A DNA stretch of 64,000 nucleotides, from NCBI GenBank assembly GCA_016235555.1, contig JACRKC010000010.1, positions 52,593-116,592 on the forward strand, in the 5' to 3' direction. This DNA comes from Verrucomicrobiota bacterium. GTDB lineage: Bacteria > Verrucomicrobiota > Verrucomicrobiia > Opitutales > Opitutaceae. The notes below the pieces were generated by a model. That model was not told the DNA's origin. It saw only the letters and a program-made list of their open reading frames with translations, and did no database searches. The translations under genes were made by a program, and so were the position numbers. Positions 17,039-25,000 of the stretch are shown in pieces (the stretch's first letter is position 1; the number at the start of each line of letters is the position of its first letter).

Positions 17039-17437
17039 TCATTTCCCCTTCGGTGGCTCCCACAGCTCGATGCGGTTTCCCTCGCAGTCCATGATCCAGC
17101 CGAACTTCCCAAACTCCGATTCCTCCGTTTTCTCGTCCACCCACACGCCTTCCTTTTTCAGCTCGGCGAGCACGCGCCTCAGGTTCTTCACCTGAAAATT
17201 GAACATGAAGTCCTTCTTGCTCGGCTTGAAGTAGTCGGTGGTGGCCTCGAACGCACTCCACACCGTGTAACTCTTCTTCTTCGGATTCTGCACGCCGCGC
17301 CAGTGAAACGCCCAGCCACCCCACACCGGGTCGAGCGGCAACCCCAGGTGCTTCTTATACCAGGTCTGCAGCCGCTTCGTGTTTTTCGATTTGAAGAAAA
17401 TTCCGCCGATGCCGGTGACGCGCTGTTTCGTCTTCAT
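17039..17437 (-). CDS. VOC (glyoxalase/dioxygenase superfamily) protein
   Basis: The 132-residue protein has paired beta-alpha-beta-beta-beta modules (VTGIGGIFFKSKNTKRLQTW ... FGKFGWIMDCEGNRIELWEP). The ending DCEGNRIELWEP is the standard second VOC metal/ligand strand. Start ATG 17437 gives MKTKQRVTGIGG; the open frame extends 16 residues further but these look non-coding. Function within this broad superfamily cannot be assigned. It follows opcA by 66 bases on the same strand, so it may be transcribed from the zwf promoter. Confidence 0.88.
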   Translation of the reverse strand: MKTKQRVTGIGGIFFKSKNTKRLQTWYKKHLGLPLDPVWGGWAFHWRGVQNPKKKSYTVWSAFEATTDYFKPSKKDFMFNFQVKNLRRVLAELKKEGVWVDEKTEESEFGKFGWIMDCEGNRIELWEPPKGK

Positions 17438-17503
17438 AGGGTAAGGGGGCTGCCCAACCTCTAGCGCCGATTTGCCCGAAGGCACGGATTTTCTCCGTCC
17501 GCG

Positions 17504-18496
17504 CTAAAAAAACATCGCCTCGCTCAACGCCGCCTCCGGCGTCAGCAGACTCACGCCCGCCGCCAGCGTGGTGCGCGCTCCCGAAAAATCGGCCGCGAAC
17601 GACGCCGCGCCGCTGCGCAGATCGCCGGTCCACGCAAATGACTTCTTCGCCGCGCCATACCCCAGTCGCACCGCCAGACTGCCGCCCGCGTCATTCGCCA
17701 GCCGCGCGTTCTGAAACCGCACGCGTTCCACCGCCGCGCCGCACGCCGCCAGCCGCCGGCGCAACCACGCCAGCAACACGCGCCCCTCCGCCGCCCGCTC
17801 GAGGTCGTGCGCGACCACCACCTCTTGCAGTTCCGCCGCGAGCAGCGCCGGGACGTAGCTCGACAGGAATTGCCCGATCGACTGGCGCACCGGCAGCAGC
17901 CGCGAATAAACCAGATCCCGCAACGCGTTGGGATTGGGCCACGGATAGGTGAACGCATCCGCCGGCGCGATCGCACTGTCGATCATCACGCGTTTCGCCC
18001 GGCCCAACAGATAACGATAGTCGGCCAGCCGCCCGCTCGCCGAGAAACGATGCGCCCAATAGTAAAGCGGCAGGTCCGTCGAGAGGCAGATCGACAGCTG
18101 GTTTTCCAGGAACGGCCGCGCCGCGCGTGAGTAGCTCAGCATCACGAACTCGACGCAGCGTTTGTCGCTCTTCGACCGGCCCAGGAAGCACTCGCCGAAA
18201 ATCTTCGCGCGCATCTCGCACCCCTCGACGTCCGTGTGGCGCGGGCAGAGCACCACGATCCGGCTCGGGTAGCGCTGCGAGAACTGCGTGACCGTGGCGA
18301 ACTGCGCGACGGCATCCTCCGGCGTCGCGTTGAGCCCGAGGTGCAGCACGAAGTTGACCTGCGTGGCCTTCGCGTCGTCGGCCTCCGGGGCCGGCCGCCC
18401 GTCCGCCGCGCTGCTCGCCCACATCTGGGCGAGGCTCTTGGCAATGGCGCCGACCGGGACCTCGATTCCGGGGAGGGATTCAAATATCGCAGGCAT
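17504..18496 (-). CDS. opcA: Glucose-6-phosphate dehydrogenase assembly protein OpcA
   Basis: The 330-residue protein lies directly downstream of zwf. It carries the OpcA pattern: an N-terminal alpha/beta part with RIVVLCPRH and a middle stretch LPLYYWAHRF followed by RVMIDSA. In cyanobacteria OpcA is needed for assembly and redox-dependent activation of G6PDH, and actinobacteria keep the same neighbour. The gene pair here argues for the same partner function. Between zwf and opcA sits a family J inverted repeat (18506-18553), which may attenuate opcA transcription relative to zwf. Confidence 0.85.
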   Translation of the reverse strand: MPAIFESLPGIEVPVGAIAKSLAQMWASSAADGRPAPEADDAKATQVNFVLHLGLNATPEDAVAQFATVTQFSQRYPSRIVVLCPRHTDVEGCEMRAKIFGECFLGRSKSDKRCVEFVMLSYSRAARPFLENQLSICLSTDLPLYYWAHRFSASGRLADYRYLLGRAKRVMIDSAIAPADAFTYPWPNPNALRDLVYSRLLPVRQSIGQFLSSYVPALLAAELQEVVVAHDLERAAEGRVLLAWLRRRLAACGAAVERVRFQNARLANDAGGSLAVRLGYGAAKKSFAWTGDLRSGAASFAADFSGARTTLAAGVSLLTPEAALSEAMFF

Positions 18497-18505
18497 TGAT
18501 TCGCG

Positions 18506-18553
18506 GTAGGTCGGGCTTTATGCCCGACGTGTCGGGGATAAACCCCGACCTAC
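18506..18553. repeat. Family J inverted repeat, copy J2, between zwf and opcA
   Basis: GTAGGTCGGGCTTTATGCCC ... GGATAAACCCCGACCTAC, a compact and nearly perfect REP pair. The same core is embedded in the family A frame at 60212-60278. Confidence 0.92.
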
Positions 18554-18558
18554 ATGGT

Positions 18559-20100
18559 TCAGGGTTGCCGCCAGCAGTGATTTTGTTTCGCCAGCAGCGC
18601 GTCGCCACTCGGTGGCCCCCACGAGCCGGCCGGATATGCATCCATGCCGTCGCGGCCGACGCTGCGCCAGTAGTCGAGCACCGGCGTGTAGAGTTTCCAC
18701 GACGCCTCCGCCTCGTCGCCGCGGATGAAGAGCGTGCCGTCGCCGATCATCGCATCGAGCACGAGGCGCTCGTAGGCTTCGGCCGTGTTGGAGCCGAACG
18801 TCGTCGCGTAACGGAAGCTCATCTTCACCGGCTGCGTGCGCGTCTCGAGGCCGGGCACCTTTGTGTTGAGAATCAGACTCAGCCCCTCGTCGGGCTGGAT
18901 CTGGAACGACAGCGTGTTGGCCGCGAGGTCGAAGCGCGCCGTCTCGCCCGCGAAGAGCGTGTTCGGCGGCCGGCGGAAGTTGATCGCGATCTCCGACACG
19001 CGGCGCGCCATGCGCTTGCCCGACCGCAGGTAGAACGGCACGCCCTGCCAGCGCCAGTTGTTGATCGAGAGGCGCAGCGCCGCATAGGTCTCCGTGCCCG
19101 ACTGCGGCGCGATGCCGTCCTCCTCAAGATAACCTTTCGCCGGTTTGCCCGCGAGCATGCCCGCTGAATATTGCGCGCGCGCCACATCGCCCGCCGGCCC
19201 GATCGTCAGCGGCTGGATCGCCTTCAGGACTTTCACCTTCTCGTCGCGGATCGACTCCGCATCCAGGGAACCCGGCGGCTCCATCGCCGTGAGCGCCAGC
19301 AATTGCATCGTGTGATTCTGGATCATGTCGCGCAGGCAGCCGCTCTGCTCGTAATATCCGCCCCGCGAGCCCACACCCACTTCCTCCGCCACCGTGATCT
19401 GCACGCTGTCGATGAAGTTCCGGTTCCACAGCGGCTCGAAGATCGCGTTGGCGAACCGCTGCACGAGCAAATCCTGCACCGTCTCTTTGCCGAGGTAGTG
19501 ATCGATGCGGTAGACCTGCTGCTCCGCGAACACCGCGTTGATCGTCTTGTTCAGCGCGCGCGCCGAATCGAGATCCCGGCCGAACGGTTTCTCAATGATC
19601 ACTTTCGAGTGGTGCGGCAGGCCGAGGTGCTTCGCGGCGAGCCCGCTCGCACCCAGATTGAGCAGAATCGGCGCGAACACCGACGGTGGCGTCGAGATGT
19701 AGAACAGCCGCTGCAAGTCGCGCCCGAGTCCTTTTTCGATCGCCACGATGTGTTCCGCCAGCCGGTCGAACGCCGCTTTCTCATCGTAGCCGCCCGCGAC
19801 ATAGGTCGTGTGCGCCGCCACGCGCTGCCACACCGCCGGGTCGAGCTCGCGGCGCGAGAACTCCTTGATCGCTCCCGCCGCCAGCGCGCGAAACTCCTCG
19901 TCCGGGATCGGTTTCCGGCCGTAGCCGACGAGGAAAAAATCCGCGGGCAGCAACCCGTCGACCGCGAGGTTGTAAACCGCCGGGATGAGCTTGCGCGCCG
20001 TGAGATCGCCGGACGCACCGAAGATGACGACGACCGTCGGCGGTGCGCCGCGGTGCTTGCTGAGACCGTGCAGAAACGGATGACGCGGTTGGTCGGCCAT
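18559..20100 (-). CDS. zwf: Glucose-6-phosphate 1-dehydrogenase
   Basis: This 513-residue enzyme oxidises glucose-6-phosphate to 6-phosphogluconolactone with NADP+, the entry to the oxidative pentose phosphate and Entner-Doudoroff routes. The nucleotide-binding GASGDLTARK is near the N-terminus and the active site RIDHYLGKE contains the substrate-binding His at about 201. The length is usual for the family. ATG 20100 (MADQPRHPF) is preferred over an in-frame ATG at 20160 because the extra residues are unlike other Zwf N-termini. It heads the zwf-opcA cluster, which fits with the KDG-type kinase at the window's left end. Confidence 0.95.
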   Translation of the reverse strand: MADQPRHPFLHGLSKHRGAPPTVVVIFGASGDLTARKLIPAVYNLAVDGLLPADFFLVGYGRKPIPDEEFRALAAGAIKEFSRRELDPAVWQRVAAHTTYVAGGYDEKAAFDRLAEHIVAIEKGLGRDLQRLFYISTPPSVFAPILLNLGASGLAAKHLGLPHHSKVIIEKPFGRDLDSARALNKTINAVFAEQQVYRIDHYLGKETVQDLLVQRFANAIFEPLWNRNFIDSVQITVAEEVGVGSRGGYYEQSGCLRDMIQNHTMQLLALTAMEPPGSLDAESIRDEKVKVLKAIQPLTIGPAGDVARAQYSAGMLAGKPAKGYLEEDGIAPQSGTETYAALRLSINNWRWQGVPFYLRSGKRMARRVSEIAINFRRPPNTLFAGETARFDLAANTLSFQIQPDEGLSLILNTKVPGLETRTQPVKMSFRYATTFGSNTAEAYERLVLDAMIGDGTLFIRGDEAEASWKLYTPVLDYWRSVGRDGMDAYPAGSWGPPSGDALLAKQNHCWRQP

Positions 20101-20226
20101 GGGAGCGCGATTTGTCGGCCTCACCCCGCGGTTTCGCAAGGGAAATGCTGGCCATGACACGCGCCCGCATCCGATGACCTCGCATTCGAATCTGCTCCCG
20201 CTGGCGAAACGACTGGCTCGAGGTGG

Positions 20227-20361
20227 AGCTGCTCAAACTGAGGTCAGTCAACGAAGGTCTCGGTTGTAGCGGCGGTCTATGACCGCCGACGAAGCACGGC
20301 TGGCGGTCGCCGGCGGTCATAGACCGCCGCTACAGCGCGCTGACATCAGTTTGAGTTACAC
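20227..20361. repeat. Family B inverted repeat, copy B2
   Basis: CAAACTGAGGTCAG ... CTGACATCAGTTTGAGTTACAC encloses GTAGCGGCGGTCTATGACCG and its complement. With C2 it occupies most of the 482-base gap between zwf and the divergent methyltransferase gene. Confidence 0.9.
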
Positions 20362-20368
20362 CCGGCTC

Positions 20369-20453
20369 GAGGTGGAGCGCGTTGACCCCAACGCGCTTTC
20401 AGGATTTTCGCACCCTCCCCAAACCAGCGCACTGGGGTCAACGCGCTCCACCC
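20369..20453. repeat. Family C inverted repeat, copy C2
   Basis: GAGGTGGAGCGCGTTGACCC ... GTCAACGCGCTCCACCC, 7 bases after B2. The remaining 130 bases up to the methyltransferase start show no clear feature and should hold its promoter. Confidence 0.9.
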
Positions 20454-20582
20454 GCCGACGGGCTGCGTTGGCGCTGCCGCACCAGGAAATTTTCCGCTCC
20501 TCCCGATAGCGGGTTCCGCCGCGCGGGTTGTCATGTCCGGTAACCGCCCGCCACGCGAACCTGAGCCCAACCCGATTCTCCC

Positions 20583-21272
20583 ATGCCTGTGATCGACCGC
20601 CCCGTCCGTTGCCTCCCTCTCCTCGAGCGGCCCGCCGGCGCCGCTGGCGAGGACGACCCGGCGGCGCCGGCCGCGGCCGCTCCCTTCACCGCCATGGGCA
20701 ACTTCGTTTGCGCTCTCCTCGTCTCGCTCGGCCTCGAGCCCGGCCAGCTGGTCGTCGACGTGGGCTGCGGCACCGGGTGGCTCGCCCCGCAACTCGCCAC
20801 GATCCCGCGCCTGCGCTACCTCGGCACCGATGTATCGGCCGCCCTGTTGCGCCGCACGTGCGCCGCCGTGCGGCGCGACCACTGGCAGTTCCTGCGGGCC
20901 GCCGGCGACGCGAGTCCCTGCGCCGCCGACACGGCCGACTTCGTCTGCCTCAATTCGCTGTTTTCGCACCTTCTGCCCAGCGACGCCGCCCGCCACCTCG
21001 CCGATGCCGCCCGCGTGCTCCGCCCCGGCGGCCACATCGTGTTTCCGTTTTTCGATTTCAGCTTCGACCGCGACGCGATCCACGCGCGGGCCCGTATCGC
21101 CGGCCTGCACCTCGACCGCCTCTGCCCGGCCGACCGCCCGTTGATTCCGCTCGAAGAACTCTTCCCCTGGCCCGCCGACCACCCCTGCGGCACCAGCCGC
21201 TGCATCGGCCAGTCGGTCGCCGTCCTGTTGAAACCACAACCGCCCCGTCACCCCCGGAACCCATCGCCATGA
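20583..21272 (+). CDS. SAM-dependent methyltransferase (class I)
   Basis: The 229-residue protein has a standard Rossmann methyltransferase core. Motif I is VVDVGCGTGW, an acidic strand-2 end follows in YLGTDVS, and the post-motif region reads LNSLFSHLLPSDAARHLADA with VLRPGGHIVFPFF as motif III. The first 36 residues are Ala/Pro-rich and may be flexible. The C-terminus (LIPLEELFPWPADHP) is not diagnostic. Its stop codon overlaps the start of an acyl-carrier-protein gene in an ATGA arrangement, so the two are translationally coupled. The substrate may be an acyl chain on that carrier, but this is inference from context. Confidence 0.88.
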   Translation: MPVIDRPVRCLPLLERPAGAAGEDDPAAPAAAAPFTAMGNFVCALLVSLGLEPGQLVVDVGCGTGWLAPQLATIPRLRYLGTDVSAALLRRTCAAVRRDHWQFLRAAGDASPCAADTADFVCLNSLFSHLLPSDAARHLADAARVLRPGGHIVFPFFDFSFDRDAIHARARIAGLHLDRLCPADRPLIPLEELFPWPADHPCGTSRCIGQSVAVLLKPQPPRHPRNPSP

Positions 21273-21721
21273 CCACCGCCTCCGCCTCCCCCGTTTCCGC
21301 CGTCAACCTGCCCGACGAGGCCAAGCTCCGCGAGAGCCTCAAACGCTGCCCGCCCGAGGCCGTCGACGCCGCCTGCGAATTCCGCCGCACCGGCGACCTC
21401 GCCCTCCTCCCGGTGATCGTGCGCGGCGTCGTCGCCCGCTTCGTCGACCGCGTCCATCGCGACCGCCTGAACCACCCCACCGCCGCCGAACTCCAGCTCA
21501 CCACCGACCTCGGCCTCGATTCGCTCACGATGATGGAGATCGTGATGCTCGCCGAGGACGTCTTCCCCATCACGATCAACAACGAGGAACTCCGCGGCCT
21601 CCGCACCGTGGGCGACGTGCAGCACTTCATCGAATGCAAGCTCCGCGGCGTCCCGCCTCCCGCCCCCGTCGTGGCTGAGGCGTCCCGCCTCAGTTCGGCC
21701 CCTTGCACGCTGCCGACCTGA
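21269..21721 (+). CDS. Acyl carrier protein-like protein with extended N-terminus
   Basis: The 150-residue protein has an ACP domain in its second half: TTDLGLDSLTMMEIVMLAED, in which Ser of GLDSL would carry 4'-phosphopantetheine. Typical ACPs have about 80 residues; here an extra helical N-terminus (KLRESLKRCPPEAVDAACEF) precedes the domain. ATG 21269 overlaps the methyltransferase stop. The last 16 codons, from GTG 21671, are encoded by the left arm and loop of a family I repeat, so the tail VAEASRLSSAPCTLPT is repeat-derived. No fatty-acid synthase or polyketide genes lie nearby, so its pathway is unknown. Confidence 0.85.
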   Translation: MTTASASPVSAVNLPDEAKLRESLKRCPPEAVDAACEFRRTGDLALLPVIVRGVVARFVDRVHRDRLNHPTAAELQLTTDLGLDSLTMMEIVMLAEDVFPITINNEELRGLRTVGDVQHFIECKLRGVPPPAPVVAEASRLSSAPCTLPT

Positions 21722-21754
21722 CTCGCCCTCCACGGGGCGGGACGCCTCGTCCAC
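21671..21754. repeat. Family I inverted repeat, copy I2, overlapping the ACP 3' end
   Basis: GTGGCTGAGGCGTCCCGCCT ... GCGGGACGCCTCGTCCAC. The arms are two variants of the same GTGG-headed hairpin. The ACP stop codon lies in the spacer. Confidence 0.88.
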
Positions 21755-21764
21755 GACACCACGG

Positions 21765-21900
21765 ATGCAACTCAAACGGATGTCACCCAACGAAGGTCAG
21801 GTTGTAGCGGCGGTCTGTGACCGCCGAACGAAACCCCTTGGCCCATCGACGGCGGTCGCAGACCGCCGCTACAGGTCGCTGACCTCAGTCTGAGTCATGC
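21765..21900. repeat. Family B inverted repeat, copy B3
   Basis: AACTCAAACGGATGTCAC ... GCTGACCTCAGTCTGAGTCATGC encloses GTAGCGGCGGTCTGTGACCG and its complement. It lies 100 bases upstream of the first NHL/Ig giant. Confidence 0.88.
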
Positions 21901-22000
21901 CACAACACCCCGCTCCGCCCGCTTTCCGCTCGCGTCGATTTCGCTCCCGCTCTCTGTTTTCCACCGCGTCCCGCGGCGATCCAGCCTCCATCACCCCGCT

Positions 22001-25000
22001 ATGAAAAAACTCTTCGTCTTTTCGACGCTCGCCTGTGCCGCGCTCGTCTCGTCGCTGTTCGCCCAGACCTACACGTTTTCCACGATCCCCGGCGCGCTCT
22101 ACAACGCCGGCGGCATCGCCGTGGATTCCACGGGCGCCATCTACACGAGCAGCCTCTACGCGAGCTACATCGTCAAGACCTCGCCGTCCGGCACCGAACT
22201 CGCGCGTTACGGCACGTCCTATTCGAACGGCTCCGCCGACGGCACCGGCTCCGCCGCCCGGTTTTACAACCCGCAGGGGCTCGCCCTCGACTCCGCCGGC
22301 AATCTCTACGTTGCTGATCTCGGCAACGCCACCATCCGCAAGGTCACATCGGCCGGGGTCGTCGCCACTCTCGCCGGCCAGCCCCTTTCGCCCGGCAACG
22401 CCGACGGCACCGGCTCCGCCGCCCGGTTCAACCTTCCGCAAGCCGTCGCCGCCGATTCGACCGGCAACGTCTTCGTCGCCGACTCCGGCAACCACACCAT
22501 CCGCCGCATCACTCCCGCTGGCGTCGTGACGACCTTTGCGGGCGCTGCCGGCATCGCCGGCTCAACCGATGCCACTGGCACCGCCGCTCGTTTCACCACG
22601 CCCTACGGCGTCGCCATCGATTCCGCAGGCAATCTCACAGTCGCCGACCGCAACAATCACACCATCCGCCGCATCACGCCTGCGGGCGTCGTCACCACCG
22701 TCGCCGGTCTCGCCGGCAGTCACGGTCGAGTCGACGCCACCGGCACGCTCGCCCGCTTCTATTATCCGCAAGGCGTCGCCGTTGACTCCTCGGGCAACAT
22801 CTTCGTCGCCGACTCCGGCAACGTCGTCATCCGACGCATCGACTCCACCGGCGCCGTCACCACCGTCGGTGGCCTGACCGGCTCCTCGGGAGAATCCTCC
22901 GGCGTCGGCGCCAACGCCCGCTTCTACGGCCCGCGCGCCATCGTCCTCGGCTCCGGCGGCGATCTCTACATCGGCGACTCCGGCTCGGCCCGCCTCGGCG
23001 TTTCCTCGGGCCAGCTCGCCATCACCGTCCAGCCCCAGGCGATGACGGTCGGCATCGGCTCGACCGCGCGCCTCACCGTCACCGCCACCGGCGCCGGCCC
23101 GATCACTTACCAGTGGCAAAAAGACGGCACGCCGATTCCCGGCGCCACCAACTCCACGCTCACCCTGGCCAGCGTTTCGAGTCTCACCGTCGGCACCTAC
23201 ACCGTCACCGCCACCAATCCCCTCGGCTCTCAGGCGAGCACCGGCGCCGCCCTCGCGATCGTCGCCGCCGTGCCCAACGACGATTTCGCCAACGCCACCC
23301 CGCTCACCGGCTCGACCGGCACCGCCACCGGCACCAACAACGGCGCCACCGGCGAACCCGAGGAGCCCACCCACCACGTCCCACTCGCCGCCACGTCGTC
23401 CATCTGGTATCGGTGGACCGCCCCCGAAACCGGCACCGCCGTCTTCTCGCTCTCGTCCAACTTCTCCACCGCCCAAGTCGCGTGGACCGGCACGGCCCTC
23501 ACCAACCTCACCCGCGCCGCCAGCACCAGCGGATCGCGCCTCACGTTCCGCGCCGTCAGCGGCACCACCTACTACCTCGCCATCGGCTCCAACGGCACCA
23601 CCCGCGGCAACGTCACGCTCAGTTGGCGCATTTTGCTAAACGACGATTTCGCCAACGCGCAAATGATCACCGGCAACACCGGCACCATCACGGGCAACAA
23701 CGACGGCGCCACGCGAGAACCGGCCGAGACCACGACCTACGGCTTCCACAATACCTCGGTCTGGTATCGCTGGACGCCCAGCCAATCCGGCACGGCGACG
23801 TTCGATCTCCCCAGCGGCCTCGATGCCGGATTCTACACCGGCACCGCGCTCAACAACCTTCAAGGGCTCAGCCCATGGGCGGCCTACAACCCTCTTGTGA
23901 ACGGCGTCGTCGTCCAGCGCCGCGTCGTCAACGTCCAAGCCGGCCTCAACTACTGGATCGCTGTGGGAGCTAGCTCCTATTACTCTGGCGCCTTCACCAT
24001 GTCGTGGCAGATCACGCAGGACCCTGTCGTGATCGCCGTCACCGGTAACCGCACCGTGCAACCCGGCACGTCGATTACCCAAGGTGCCATGTTCGTCGCC
24101 AGCTTCACGCCTGCCTACCAGTGGCTCCGCAACGGCACCGCCATTGCCGGCGCCACCGAGGCTTCGCTCACGCTCAATCCTGTGCAGATCGGCGATGCTG
24201 GCGACTACCGGCTGCGCATCATTGGTGCCGGCACGTCTTACGACCTCGCCATCGGCACCCTCACCGTCCTCATTCCACCCCCCAACGACAACTTCGCCAA
24301 CGCCGCCGCGATGACCGGCCTCACCGGCCGCATCACCGGCACCAACGTCAACGCCTCCGGTGAAACCTCCGAACCCGCCCACTGGAATCTCTCCGGCACC
24401 GCCTCCTCCGTCTGGTATCGTTGGACGCCCACCGCCAGCGGCCTCGCCGCGATCGATACCGTCGGCTCCACCTTCGACACCGTCCTCGCCATCTACACCG
24501 GCCCCGCCACCGGCAGCGCCGCGCTCACGAACCTCTCCCGCCTCACGCAGGACGACGACCGCGGCGGTGGCCGCACGAGCCTCGTCAGCTTCGCGGCCAC
24601 GGCCAACACCACCTACTACATCGCCGTGGGTGGCTCCACGAGCGGCGCCCGCGGCAACCTCACGCTCAACTGGCAGCTCACCCCGGTCGTCGCCATCACC
24701 GCCCAACCGGTCAACCAAACCGTCGCCAGCGGCGGCAGCGCGACGTTCAGCGTTACCGCGTCTGGATCCGGACTCACCTACCAATGGAACCGCAACGGCA
24801 CCGCCATCACCGGCGCCACCAATGCCACCCTCACGGTCACCGCCACACCCGGCAGCGCCAGCGCCGTTTACACCGTCACGATCGCGAGCGCCTCCGGCGT
24901 CAGCGTGACCTCCGATCCCGCGGAGTTCGCCGTCGCCACGCCGCCGCTCACCACCCTCACCGTGCGCAACGCCCGCGCCAACGGCGGCGGCCTGCTGTGG

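Noticed and set aside
16797..17324. Upstream extension of ceramidase-like paralogue 1
   Set aside because: The frame reads through repeats M and C1 and the complement of the VOC gene; it contains words typical of translated repeats such as CHSERSEESNWIP.
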